From NCBI RefSeq assembly GCF_003751805.1, contig NZ_RKHQ01000002.1, forward strand, positions 992,001 to 1,056,000: a stretch of DNA of 64,000 nt, written 5' to 3'. This DNA comes from Salana multivorans. Lineage in GTDB: Bacteria > Actinomycetota > Actinomycetes > Actinomycetales > Beutenbergiaceae. Position numbers and translations under genes: made by a program. Below, in pieces: positions 19,763 to 29,356 of the stretch (position 1 is the stretch's first letter; each line of letters begins with the position of its first letter). The notes under the pieces were generated by a model. That model was not told the DNA's origin. It worked only from the letters and a program-made list of their open reading frames with translations, and did not search any database.

Positions 19763-20281
19763 CTACCGGCCGGCGTCCCGCGCGCCGCGGTCCGCCCAGT
19801 AGTCGAGCTCGCCCTGGTACCGCTCGGCGCGCTCGACGTCGATCCTGCGCCCGACGACGAGCGAGACCACCCACAGCAGGGCGAAGGTGACGGCGACCGC
19901 GAGCAGGTGGACGCGCAGGTCGGCCACGAGCGCGCCGGCGAGCAGGAACGCCACCTGGATCGCGCTGCCCGCGACGTATCCGGCGACGCCGCGGAGCATG
20001 CCGGCGGCGAGGAAGCAGACGAGCGCCCCGCCGATGCCGACCGCCAGCAGCACCGGACCGGACGCGGTCCGCATCCCGTACGCGGCGAGCGTCGCGAAGA
20101 ACACGACGAACGCCTGGCAGGCGAGCACGGTCGCGCAGAACATCCGCCGGGCCGACCGGGGTGGACGCGGCGGCCCCCCGGCGGGCGTCGGGTCCGCGGC
20201 CTCCGGCGCGCCGGACCCGTCCCGCGGCGCCTCGGGGGTGCCGGGGTCGGTGGGGCCCGTGGGGTGCTCGGTCACGGTCAC
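19763..20281 (-). CDS. DUF4233 membrane protein
   Basis: This 172-residue protein has a proline-rich cytoplasmic N-terminal ~45 residues and four hydrophobic helices (for example VLACQAFVVFFATLAAYGM and LLAVGIGGALVCFLAAGML). It ends with a short polar tail containing WADRG. The pattern matches DUF4233, an actinobacterial family usually encoded between folC and ndk; its function is unknown. The GTG start overlaps the dhaM stop codon (GTGA), so the gene is now translationally coupled to the dihydroxyacetone kinase operon instead of folC. This odd junction marks the probable left edge of an inserted region. Confidence 0.85.
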   Translation of the reverse strand: MTVTEHPTGPTDPGTPEAPRDGSGAPEAADPTPAGGPPRPPRSARRMFCATVLACQAFVVFFATLAAYGMRTASGPVLLAVGIGGALVCFLAAGMLRGVAGYVAGSAIQVAFLLAGALVADLRVHLLAVAVTFALLWVVSLVVGRRIDVERAERYQGELDYWADRGARDAGR

Positions 20282-21063
20282 AGCTCGCCGAACCCGTCCT
20301 CGAACGCCGCGACGACGGACGCGAGCGCCGCGGCGGCCTGCGGCCCCGTGGCCACGACCTGCGCGGTCGCGCCAGCGGCGAGGCCGAGCCCCATGAGCGA
20401 GAGCAGGCTGGAGGCGTCGACGCCGTCGAGCGTCACGGCGGCGTCGAACTCGGCGACCTGCCGGGCGAGGAGCGCGGCCGGCCGGGCGTGCAGCCCCTCC
20501 GGGTTGACGACGGTCACCGTCGCCCGAGCCTCGCCGTCGGTCGCCGGGCCGGCGTCGGCGGCCGCGTCGAGCTCCGTCCCCGCGAGCGGGTCGATCGCGC
20601 CGGCATCCTCGGCGTCGCCGCCGGCGGAGAGTGGAGCGCCGGCAGCCGGGAGCTGGTCCGCGAGCTCGCGCGTCGTCCGCGCGACCACGGCGACGACGCC
20701 GGCGGCATCCGCCCCGGTCTGCGCGGCGACGGCCCCGGCGACGGTGCCCTCGACGAAGGCTCCGGTCGCGAGGTGCAGCCGCGGGTCCTCCGTCAGGTCG
20801 AGCACGGCCTCGGCCGTCATCCGCGCCGACCCGAGGTCGGCGAGCACGACGACCCCGGAGCACCCGGCCTCGAGCACCTCCTGGACCGCGGCCTCGACGA
20901 CGTCGAACCCGGTGCCGAGCCGGCCGTCCGAGGTCCCGCCAGCCGGCCGCAGCACGACGTCGGGCGCCATCTGCCCCGCGAGGTCGGCGAGACCGGAGGC
21001 GAGGGCCGCCGAGTGCGAGACGAGCACGAGGCCCGTCCCGCGACCCGGCTGCGACCCGGCCAC
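20278..21063 (-). CDS. dhaM: DhaM: PTS EIIA(Man)-HPr phosphodonor for DhaL
   Basis: DhaM passes phosphate from the PTS to the ADP bound on DhaL. The 261-residue protein joins an EIIA-mannose-type domain (active His17 in LVLVSHSAA) through an Ala/Pro/Asp-rich linker to an HPr domain (His192 in NPEGLHARPA). The EI-like third domain of the E. coli protein is absent, so general EI from elsewhere in the genome must supply phosphate. It is third in dhaK-dhaL-dhaM, 2 bp after dhaL. Confidence 0.93.
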   Translation of the reverse strand: MAGSQPGRGTGLVLVSHSAALASGLADLAGQMAPDVVLRPAGGTSDGRLGTGFDVVEAAVQEVLEAGCSGVVVLADLGSARMTAEAVLDLTEDPRLHLATGAFVEGTVAGAVAAQTGADAAGVVAVVARTTRELADQLPAAGAPLSAGGDAEDAGAIDPLAGTELDAAADAGPATDGEARATVTVVNPEGLHARPAALLARQVAEFDAAVTLDGVDASSLLSLMGLGLAAGATAQVVATGPQAAAALASVVAAFEDGFGEL

Positions 21064-21065
21064 GC

Positions 21066-21736
21066 TCAGCTCTCGGCCGCGGCGCGCGCCGCGGCATCGA
21101 GCAGGAGCGCCGTCGAGGCGGCGCCCGGGTCCTTGTGACCCGCGCTGCGCTCGCCGAGATAGCTCGCCCGGCCCTTGAGCGCGACGAGCGGGATGGTCGC
21201 CTCGGCACCCTCGCCCGCGGCGCGGGCGGCGGCGGCGAGCGCGTCGGCGGCCGAGCCACCGGCCGCGGCGACCTCGCTCGCGGCCGCCACGGCGGGCGTC
21301 CAGGCGTCGACCATCGTCTTGTCGCCGACGTTGGCCTTGCCGCGCGCGACGATGCCGCCGAGGGCCGCCTCGAGCAGCGCGTGGACGCCGGCCGCGTCGA
21401 CGTCGGCGACGTCGCTCACCTTGGCCGCGCGCAGGAAGGCGGTGCCGTACAGCGGACCGGCCGCGCCGCCGACCGTCGACATGAGGGTCGTCGCCACGAG
21501 CTTGAGGATGCCGCCGACGGTCGTCGCCTCGCTGGCCTGGACGGCCGCGTCGGCGGCGGTGAACCCGCGGGCGAGGTTCTCGCCGTGGTCGCCGTCGCCG
21601 ATCTCCCGGTCCAGCTCGGACAGCTCGACCCGGTGCGCCAGGACGTCCGCCGTCGCGAGGGCGATGAAGCGCCGCGCCCAGGCGACGTCGATGGTCGATC
21701 CGTCGGGTGCTCCGGTCGGGGTTCCTGCGTCAGTCG

Positions 21737-21749
<13 letters not shown>
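21066..21749 (-). CDS. dhaL: Dihydroxyacetone kinase ADP-binding subunit DhaL
   Basis: DhaL holds a permanently bound ADP that is rephosphorylated by DhaM and then phosphorylates dihydroxyacetone on DhaK. The 227-residue all-helical protein has the Mg-nucleotide motif EIGDGDHGENLARGF and a C-terminal KGRASYLGERSAGHKDPGA lid segment. Its start overlaps the end of dhaK by 13 bp, indicating coupled translation. The length is slightly above the usual 210 residues because of a short N-terminal extension. Confidence 0.95.
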
Positions 21750-22735
<986 letters not shown>

Positions 22736-22841
22736 GGCTCGCTCCCTTGCGTCGGTTCGTCCTCGGCCGCGCAGGCCGCGCGGCGCCGCCGGGTCCTGCG
22801 GACCCACCTCATACTCTGCCGCGCCGGGGGCGAAGTTGGAA

Positions 22842-22873
22842 CACCCCGGAGGACGCGAGGATCCTCCGGGGTG
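22842..22873 (-). terminator. Hairpin terminator after manA operon
   Basis: A perfect 12-bp stem (22842-22853 and 22862-22873) with an 8-nt loop lies 21 bp after the manA stop. It should end the long ABC/kinase/isomerase transcript before dhaK, which then needs its own promoter. Confidence 0.8.
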
Positions 22874-22894
22874 GCACGGGCGCGGTCCGCGCCG

Positions 22895-23938
22895 TCAGGG
22901 AAGCGGCGGGCGGCACAGGACGAGCTCGACCGGCTCGGCGTCACCCGCGTCCTCGACCGTCACGTCCCCCCACGCCGCCGGGACGAGCAGCGTCTGGCCC
23001 ACCGTCACCTCGACCGGCTCGACGCCTCCGCCGGGCTCTCCGGAGCCGTGTCCGACCAGCCGTCCGACACCGTGCGTCACGACGACGACCGCAAAGCCGG
23101 CCGGCCACGCGTCGCCGGCACCGAGCCGGTCCGCGCGGAAGAACGCCGCGCCCCCGGGCAGCAGCTCGCCGCGGGTCCCGGCCCGCGCCTGGACGAGGGC
23201 GCGCACGTCGTCGGCGGAGCTGGCGCGGCGGTCGACCGCACCGAGCGCCGTGGGGAAGCCGAGGCCGAGGTGACCGTCCCGCGGGCCGTCGATCGCGAAG
23301 TCCTGCCACTCCATGAGGATCGAGAGGTCCGTCGGCTCCTGCAGCTCGACGACGAGCGCGCCCGCGCCGATCGCGTGGGCGGTGCCGGCGGGCACGAGGA
23401 CGGCGTCACCCGCGGAGACCTCGAGGTGGTGCATCGCGCCGAGCATCCCGGCGACGTCCTGCTCACCGACCCACCGGTCGAGCTCCTCGCGCGAGACGTC
23501 GCGCGTGAAGCCGAGCCCGACCCGGCACGGCGCGAGCACGATCCAGGCCTCCGTCTTGCCGTGGGCGAGCCCGAGGTGCTCGCGCGCGAACGGGACGTCG
23601 GGGTGGACGTGGACGGGCAGCCGCTCCCCCGCGTCGAGGAGCTTGACGAGCAGGCCGACGTCGGCGCCGTACCGCTGGACGTGGGCGGCGCCGAGCCAGG
23701 CGACCGGGTCCGCCTCGACGGCCTCGCGCAGGAGACGGCCGTCGGGCAGGCGGCTGAGACCGAGCTCCCGCTCGCCGAACAGCGTCGTGCACGAGCCGAC
23801 CCAGTCCTCCGGCGTGCGCAGCAGCGCGGACGCGTCGGGGGCGGGCAGCCGGGCTCCGTCGCGGAAGGCGGCGATGCGCTCGCCCCCGCGGTAGAAGCGG
23901 TCGGCTGGCTGGTTCGGCGCGAGGGTCACGGGGTGCAC
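22895..23938 (-). CDS. manA: Class I mannose-6-phosphate isomerase-like protein
   Basis: Family members interconvert mannose-6-P and fructose-6-P, or related aldose/ketose phosphates. The 347-residue cupin-fold protein has the metal site PVHVHPDVPFAREHLG followed by HGKTEAW. A second cupin part with VPAGTAHAIGAGALVVELQE completes the family pattern. GTG at 23938 is 4 bp after AGGAGG. GTG at 23929, overlapping the previous stop as GTGA, is an alternative giving 344 residues. It is last in the operon. Given its neighbours it may act on another sugar phosphate, so the symbol is by family only. Confidence 0.85.
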   Translation of the reverse strand: MHPVTLAPNQPADRFYRGGERIAAFRDGARLPAPDASALLRTPEDWVGSCTTLFGERELGLSRLPDGRLLREAVEADPVAWLGAAHVQRYGADVGLLVKLLDAGERLPVHVHPDVPFAREHLGLAHGKTEAWIVLAPCRVGLGFTRDVSREELDRWVGEQDVAGMLGAMHHLEVSAGDAVLVPAGTAHAIGAGALVVELQEPTDLSILMEWQDFAIDGPRDGHLGLGFPTALGAVDRRASSADDVRALVQARAGTRGELLPGGAAFFRADRLGAGDAWPAGFAVVVVTHGVGRLVGHGSGEPGGGVEPVEVTVGQTLLVPAAWGDVTVEDAGDAEPVELVLCRPPLP

Positions 23939-25005
23939 GGGTCCTCCTGGGACGGGGTCGGGGCTGCGGTCGGGCCGGCGGGAACGAGGGACGGCGACGC
24001 GGGGTCGACGTCGACGACGACGCGGGCGCGCAGCTCCTCGCCCGGCGCGAGGACGGGGGCGCCGGCCCACGGCCGGGTCCGCTCGGGGCCGAACAGCGCG
24101 GCGTTGGCCGGCTCGATCCCGAGCGCCCACGTGCCGGTCTGGGGGAAGCACCAGGTGTCGAGGCGCGGCAGCGTCGCCGTCGTCCAGGTGACGCGGGCGC
24201 GGGGCGCGCCGTCCGGACCCGTCAGGACCGCGACGGCGGTGTCGGTCGCCGTCGCGGCGTCCCAGGCGGGGCTGCGGTGCTCGGCGACGACCGGAGCGTG
24301 GCCGGGGTCGGCGCCCGGGACGTCCAGCGCCGTGCGACCCTCCGGCAGCGGCTCGCGCGTGCGGGTGGTCAGCCGCCCGTCCCCCGCGTCGACCTCGACC
24401 CGGCCGCCGGGAGCGAGCAGCGGCGCGCCGAGGTTGACGTGGTAGAGCAGCGCGATCCCGGCCGAGGCGGCGCCGGCGTTGCGCCACACGTCGTCGACCG
24501 TGACGGCACCCGACCCGGTCGCGACGCGGATGGTGCGCCGGACGACGAGCCGCGGGCCGCCGAGGCTCGTGTGCGCGACGCTGCCGGAGACCTCGACGAC
24601 GATCTCGCCGTCCCGCTCGACGCGGCGCCAGGTGACGTCGTGGGCCGGCGTGCCGTGGTGCGTCCCGTGCTGGCCGCGACCCTCGCGCGGCTCGCCGATG
24701 TTGTCCGGCCCGCAGGTGACGAGCAGCCCGCCGCGGAACCGCGACTCCCAGTCGGCCCACGGCCCGGGGTCGACCGGGTTCGGGGAGCGCCACGCGACGG
24801 GCACGCCCGCGTACCAGGCCTGGCCGAGGTCGAGGCCGTGGTCGAGCAGCACGTCGAGGTGCAGCCCGCCAGCCAGCCGGAGGCGCAGCACGCGCTCTCC
24901 CCCGGCGGCGACGACCTCGCCGACGTCCGCGACCAGGTCGACGAGCGGCGCGTAGCCGGCGGTCACGAGATCGGCCCAGCCGGACGGCTGCGGGGAGATG
25001 GGCAC
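23926..25005 (-). CDS. DUF4432 aldose-epimerase-like protein
   Basis: This 359-residue beta-rich protein resembles the aldose 1-epimerase superfamily of the DUF4432 branch. It shows LDHGLDLGQAWYAGVPVAWRSP, then RGGLLVTCGPDNIGEP and a HGTHHGTPAHDV histidine segment typical of that fold. Members are usually assumed to handle sugar anomers or epimers, but few have been tested. It lies between the predicted ADP-dependent kinase and manA, with its stop inside the manA start region. Its role in substrate entry is inferred from context. Confidence 0.8.
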   Translation of the reverse strand: MPISPQPSGWADLVTAGYAPLVDLVADVGEVVAAGGERVLRLRLAGGLHLDVLLDHGLDLGQAWYAGVPVAWRSPNPVDPGPWADWESRFRGGLLVTCGPDNIGEPREGRGQHGTHHGTPAHDVTWRRVERDGEIVVEVSGSVAHTSLGGPRLVVRRTIRVATGSGAVTVDDVWRNAGAASAGIALLYHVNLGAPLLAPGGRVEVDAGDGRLTTRTREPLPEGRTALDVPGADPGHAPVVAEHRSPAWDAATATDTAVAVLTGPDGAPRARVTWTTATLPRLDTWCFPQTGTWALGIEPANAALFGPERTRPWAGAPVLAPGEELRARVVVDVDPASPSLVPAGPTAAPTPSQEDPCTP

Positions 25006-25067
25006 GGGGGCTCCTTCGGGTGCTGCGGGAGGGGTCGGGACCAGTCTGCCGCGGTTCCGGCCCCGGG

Positions 25068-26336
25068 TCAGCGGGTTGGCTCGGGGCGGGCGAGCGCCGC
25101 GACGAAGCCCCCGACGAACGTGTCGCCGAGCCCGATCGTCGTGGGGTCTGCCGTGACCAGCCGCAGGGCCGGCTCGACGACCAGACCGGGCACGAGGTCC
25201 GCGAGGGCGCCGGCGCGGGCGAGGTTGGCCGGGTCGGGGTCGAGGGCGGCGACGGCGTCGTAGCCGGCGCGGTCGAGGGCGTCACCGTGCAGGTAGCGCG
25301 CGCCAGCGGCCGTGATCCCGCCGCGCAGCGCCGGGCGCAGGGCCTCCGCGTCGTCCCCGACGGCGAGCGCCCACAGGCTCGAGTGGACGACGATGGTGCG
25401 CGCCGGGACGATGCGGCGCAGCTCGGCGAGGGCGCGCGCGACGTCGTCGACGTCCGCCGGGTCGACGGTCCGCCCGACGAAGGCCCCCAGCTCGTCCTCG
25501 TTCATCGAGTAGACATGCGCGAGCGGGGCCATGACCGCGGTGACGCGGGCGCGGAACGACTCGACGTGGTAGCCGGCCTCCTCCCAGAGCACGAGGGTGC
25601 CCGGGTCGAGCGAGGCGACGATGGCCCCGAGCTCGGCGAGCCGCTCCGCCAGGACGTCGGCCTCCTGGATCGCGTTGAGCGAGGACAGCACGAGGATGCG
25701 GGCGCGGCGAGCCGCCTCGGCGAGACCGGGCGCGAGGCGGAGCGCCCGGTTGGGCGGGTCGTTCGTCAGGATCACCCGGTTGGGCGCCGGCGTGCGGATC
25801 TCGCCGTCGGCCAGCTCGATGACCGCGTCCGCCGGGTACTGGACGATGAGGTGCGGGTCGAGGCTCGCCGAGTCGCCGTGGCGCAGCACCGCGACGCCCG
25901 GCGGCAGGAGCCGGCGCATCGTCGGGTCGACGTCGACGACCGCGACGGTCGCGGGGATGCCGAGGATCGCCATGAGGATCGCGGCGCGGATGTTGGTGCC
26001 GCCGAGCGTGACGCGGTGGGGGAACCGGTCCGCGAGCGCCCACGCGATCGCGGAGCTGGCGAGGAAGACCTCGTTGCCCCGGCCGCGCGCCATGAGCGCG
26101 AGCGTCACCCGGAGCGCCGAGCGGACGTCGAGGATCGGGACGAGGGGGTCGAGGTCGGCGAGACGGATCCCCTCCTCCCGTGCGAGCCGGCTCCACGTCT
26201 CGGCCGACCACGCGAGCTCGACGTCGACGGTCCCGGCCAGCCCCATGACGATCTCGCCGGCACCGGGATCGGGCCGGACGGGGCCGGGATCACCCGACGT
26301 CACGGTGTCGCCGGTGGTCGGAGCGGTCAGGGGCAT
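25068..26336 (-). CDS. Predicted ADP-dependent sugar (phospho)kinase
   Basis: The protein resembles the ADP-dependent phosphofructokinase/glucokinase family, best known from archaeal glycolysis, where ADP rather than ATP donates phosphate. The 422 residues show VTLGGTNIRAAILMAILG near the sugar site, the Mg-related NXXE motif in SMNEDEL, and the catalytic GXGD motif in GLGDTFVGGF. The length and motif order fit that family rather than the shorter PfkB kinases. It lies between a class II aldolase and a DUF4432/ManA pair, which suggests it makes a sugar phosphate or bisphosphate for the aldolase. Nucleotide and sugar specificity are not proven by sequence. Confidence 0.78.
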   Translation of the reverse strand: MPLTAPTTGDTVTSGDPGPVRPDPGAGEIVMGLAGTVDVELAWSAETWSRLAREEGIRLADLDPLVPILDVRSALRVTLALMARGRGNEVFLASSAIAWALADRFPHRVTLGGTNIRAAILMAILGIPATVAVVDVDPTMRRLLPPGVAVLRHGDSASLDPHLIVQYPADAVIELADGEIRTPAPNRVILTNDPPNRALRLAPGLAEAARRARILVLSSLNAIQEADVLAERLAELGAIVASLDPGTLVLWEEAGYHVESFRARVTAVMAPLAHVYSMNEDELGAFVGRTVDPADVDDVARALAELRRIVPARTIVVHSSLWALAVGDDAEALRPALRGGITAAGARYLHGDALDRAGYDAVAALDPDPANLARAGALADLVPGLVVEPALRLVTADPTTIGLGDTFVGGFVAALARPEPTR

Positions 26337-26462
26337 GGGGGCGTCCTCGGTGGTGCTGGGGGTGGTGGAGGTGGCGTCGGGCGGCCGGTCCGGGCCCGGC
26401 GTGCGGGCTCGGTCCGGGGTGCGGTCCCGGGGGTCCGGCCGGCCGCCCGACGTGCTCGGCGA

Positions 26463-27323
26463 CTAGTACAGCGCAGCCTTGCCCGCGGCGCCGAACAGGT
26501 CGATCTTCTGCGCGGCCACCTCCTTGAGGGCGGCCCGGCACGGGGGCTGGATCGCGTCGGGCTCGCGGAGCTGGGCGTCCTGGAGGATCTCGCGCTCCCG
26601 GTCGTAGTAGGCGATCTTGATGTCGCTGGAGATGTTGATCTTGTTGACCCCGCTGTGCGCGGCCTGACCGATCTCCGCGTCGGGGTTGTTCGACCCGCCG
26701 TGCAGGACGAGCGGCACCTCGACGACCCGGTTGATCTCCTCGAGCAGGTCGAGCTTGAGCTCGGGCTGCAGGTCGCTCGGGTAGATGCCGTGCCGCGTGC
26801 CGATCGCGATGGCGAGGGAGTCGACGCCCGTGCGCTCGACGAACGAGACCGCGTCGGCCGGGACCGTGTAGACGATCGAGTCGGCGCCCGACTCGGCGTA
26901 GGTGTCGGTCTTGCCGATCGTGCCGAGCTCGCCCTCGACGGAGACGCCGACGGCGTGCGCCGCGTCGACGACCTTCTTCGTGATCGCGACGTTCTCCTCG
27001 AACGGCAGGAGCGAGCCGTCGATCATGACGGACGTGAACCCGCCCTGGATCGCCTGGAGGATCTGCTCGTAGTCGGCGCCGTGGTCCCAGTGGATCGCGA
27101 CGGGGACGGAGGCCTTGCGCGCGATCTGGATGACCGACGGCATGACGTCCCAGCCGAGGTTCGCGATCTCGTTCGGGTGGATCGCGATGATGAGCGGCGC
27201 CTGCTTCTCCTCGGCGATCTCGACGATCGCGCGGAGCATGGAGTAGTCGCTGACGTTGAAGGCCGGGACGGCGAAGTCGTTCGCGGCGGCGACGGCAAGC
27301 AGGTCCTTACCGGAAATGAGCAT
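26463..27323 (-). CDS. Class II ketose-bisphosphate aldolase (copy 1)
   Basis: This zinc-dependent aldolase is of the fructose/tagatose-bisphosphate type and would cleave a ketose phosphate to DHAP plus an aldehyde. The 286-residue protein has the zinc-binding IHWDHGADYEQ motif, GFTSVMIDGSLL, EGELGTIG and PLVLHGGSNN. Tryptophan replaces the leucine usual between the two histidines (HWDHG instead of HLDHG). It is closely similar to copy 3 in this window and more distant from copy 2. It follows the two permease genes by 108 bp and precedes the ADP-dependent kinase, consistent with a kinase-aldolase pathway. Confidence 0.88.
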   Translation of the reverse strand: MLISGKDLLAVAAANDFAVPAFNVSDYSMLRAIVEIAEEKQAPLIIAIHPNEIANLGWDVMPSVIQIARKASVPVAIHWDHGADYEQILQAIQGGFTSVMIDGSLLPFEENVAITKKVVDAAHAVGVSVEGELGTIGKTDTYAESGADSIVYTVPADAVSFVERTGVDSLAIAIGTRHGIYPSDLQPELKLDLLEEINRVVEVPLVLHGGSNNPDAEIGQAAHSGVNKINISSDIKIAYYDREREILQDAQLREPDAIQPPCRAALKEVAAQKIDLFGAAGKAALY

Positions 27324-27431
27324 GACGGGGTCCTCTCGTGAGGTTGGGGAATCGGACGGACTTCGAGGGTTCGGGTGGCTCTGGCGAGCCGGGTCGGCGG
27401 CTCGGGCGGGTTCACGCTGGCGGCACAGGCA

Positions 27432-28337
27432 TCAGACCTTGACCGCGCCGGCGGTCATGCCGCCGATGAAGTAGCGCTGGAAGAAGAGGAAGAGGATGAG
27501 GACGGGCAGGCAGCCCATGACGCTCATCGCCATCATCTGGTTCCACTCGTAGGAGTGCTGGCCCATGAGGAGCTGGATCCCGATGGGCACCGTGCGCATG
27601 TCCTCGGTCCTGGTCAGCGTGAGGGCGAACAGGAACTCGTTCCACGCGATCATGAAGGTGTAGACGCCCACCGACACCAGCCCGGGGACCGCGATCGGCA
27701 CGAGCACCCGCCACAGCGCGGTCCACGACCCGGCCCCGTCGACCCGGACCGCCTCGTCCAGCTCCTTGGGCAGGGTGTTGAAGTAGCCCGTCAGCATGAT
27801 GACCGCGTACGGGAGCGTGAACACCATGTAGGTGAGGATGAGACCGGGGTAGGTGTTGTAGAGCCGGAGCGCGACCATGAGCCCGAAGTACGGGATCAGC
27901 AGCGTGATCGGCGGCACCGCCTGGACGCTCACGATGACGACGTTGAGCGTTCGCTTGAGCGGGAAGTCGAACCGGCTGAACGCGTACCCCGCGAGGATCC
28001 CGACGAAGAGCGTCAGGACCGTCACGGCCCCGGCCACGACGTAGCTGTTGACGAAGAACCGGACCTTGACCGGGTCGGTCAGGATCGCGGTGAACGCGTC
28101 GAAGGAGAAGCTCGACGTGATGAGCTGCGGCGGCGACGCGAACATCTCGCCGTTCGTCTTGAACGAGCTCGACAGCATCCACAGCACGGGGAGGCCGGCG
28201 AACAGCGCGGCGACGAGGAGCGCGACGAAGGCGCCGATCGACTTGCCCGTGCTGGAGCGCCCGCGCCGCGGCACGTTCAGCGAGCGAGGGGCCGGGGTCC
28301 GCCCGGGGACGGCGTCGGTCGTCTCTGCGTAGGCCAT
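27432..28337 (-). CDS. ABC sugar importer permease, MalG type (system 1)
   Basis: This is an inner-membrane subunit of a CUT1 carbohydrate importer. The 301-residue protein has a basic N-terminal tail and six predicted helices. The cytoplasmic EAA loop LDEAVRVDGAGSWTALWRVL contacts the ATPase. The ATG lies 1 bp after the MalF-type gene. The C terminus IGGMTAGAVKV is nearly the same as in the paralogous system 2 permease (VGGMTAGAVKT). No ATPase gene is in the cluster. Confidence 0.93.
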   Translation of the reverse strand: MAYAETTDAVPGRTPAPRSLNVPRRGRSSTGKSIGAFVALLVAALFAGLPVLWMLSSSFKTNGEMFASPPQLITSSFSFDAFTAILTDPVKVRFFVNSYVVAGAVTVLTLFVGILAGYAFSRFDFPLKRTLNVVIVSVQAVPPITLLIPYFGLMVALRLYNTYPGLILTYMVFTLPYAVIMLTGYFNTLPKELDEAVRVDGAGSWTALWRVLVPIAVPGLVSVGVYTFMIAWNEFLFALTLTRTEDMRTVPIGIQLLMGQHSYEWNQMMAMSVMGCLPVLILFLFFQRYFIGGMTAGAVKV

Positions 28338-28338
28338 C

Positions 28339-29277
28339 TCAGTCCCTCGCCTTCTGACTACGGGCGTAGAAGAACGCCAGGACCATGGACATGACGAGGA
28401 TGACGACGGCGCTCGTCGCGGCCATCGCGAACTGGTACTTGGTGAACGCGAGCTTGTACGTGAAGGTGCTGAGCACCTCGGTCGCGTCGATGGGGCCGCC
28501 GCCCGTCGTCATCCAGATGAGCGCGAACTGCTGGGTCGTCCAGATGAAGTCGAGCAGCGCGAGGCTGATGAGCAGCGGGCGCAGCTGCGGGATGGTGATG
28601 TTGAAGAACCGCTGCCACCAGCCGGCGCCGTCGACCTTGGCCGCCTCGTAGAGGTCGCGCGGGATCCCCTGCAGCCCCGCGAGGAGGCTGATCATGTAGA
28701 ACGGGTAGCCCGACCAGATGTTGATGAAGGTGACGGCCGCGAGCGCGGTCGCGGGGCTGGCGAGCCACTCGGTCTGCCCGCCCGTGAGGCCGACGGCCTC
28801 GAGGATGAAGTTCACCACGCCGTTGGGTGAGAGCAGCATCCGCCACAGCACCGCGATGATCGCGACGGTGAAGAGCCACGGCAGCACGAGGATGACGCGG
28901 AACGTCGCCTTGGTCCACGTCCCCAGCAGCTCGGTGTTCAGCAGCATCGCGAACGTGACGCCGAGGACGAGGTGGACGACGACGCTGACGGCCGTGAAGA
29001 CGAACGTGTTCCTCGCGGCCTTCCAGAAGGCGCCGTCGCCGAGGATGTCGAGGTAGTTCGCCAGTCCGACGAGCTCGGGGTTCTTGTTGGTGATGACGTT
29101 GTCCATCACCGAGTACCCGATCACCATGACGATGGGCACCGCCATGAGGACGAGCAGGAGCAGGATCGTCGGGGAGAGGTACCCGAACGGGGTGAGCAGC
29201 CGGCCCCAGTGGAGCCGGCGGGGGCGCTGCGACGGCGTCCCCAGCCCAGCCGGCCGGCTGGGAGTCGTGACGGTCAT
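28339..29277 (-). CDS. ABC sugar importer permease, MalF type (system 1)
   Basis: This 312-residue CUT1 permease has six predicted transmembrane helices and the EAA loop YEAAKVDGAGWWQRFFNITI. It has the conserved segment NIWSGYPFYMISLLAGLQGI, which is almost identical in system 2. A ribosome site (GGAGG) precedes the ATG. It is separated from the binding-protein gene by a 79-bp gap with a stable stem-loop, which likely lowers permease relative to binding-protein expression. Confidence 0.93.
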   Translation of the reverse strand: MTVTTPSRPAGLGTPSQRPRRLHWGRLLTPFGYLSPTILLLLVLMAVPIVMVIGYSVMDNVITNKNPELVGLANYLDILGDGAFWKAARNTFVFTAVSVVVHLVLGVTFAMLLNTELLGTWTKATFRVILVLPWLFTVAIIAVLWRMLLSPNGVVNFILEAVGLTGGQTEWLASPATALAAVTFINIWSGYPFYMISLLAGLQGIPRDLYEAAKVDGAGWWQRFFNITIPQLRPLLISLALLDFIWTTQQFALIWMTTGGGPIDATEVLSTFTYKLAFTKYQFAMAATSAVVILVMSMVLAFFYARSQKARD

Positions 29278-29303
29278 GCGGACCTCCTAGGTCGAGGGTC
29301 GCG

Positions 29304-29341
29304 CCCGCCGGACGCCCGAGGTCGCTCGGACGTCCGGCGGG
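29304..29341 (-). terminator. Stem-loop between binding protein and permeases (system 1)
   Basis: An 11-bp stem (29304-29314 and 29331-29341) lies 15 bp after the binding-protein stop and before the permease start. Such intercistronic hairpins stabilise the upstream mRNA or cause partial termination. The second importer has a hairpin at the same place. Confidence 0.6.
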
Positions 29342-29356
29342 AGCACGGGGCTGGAC

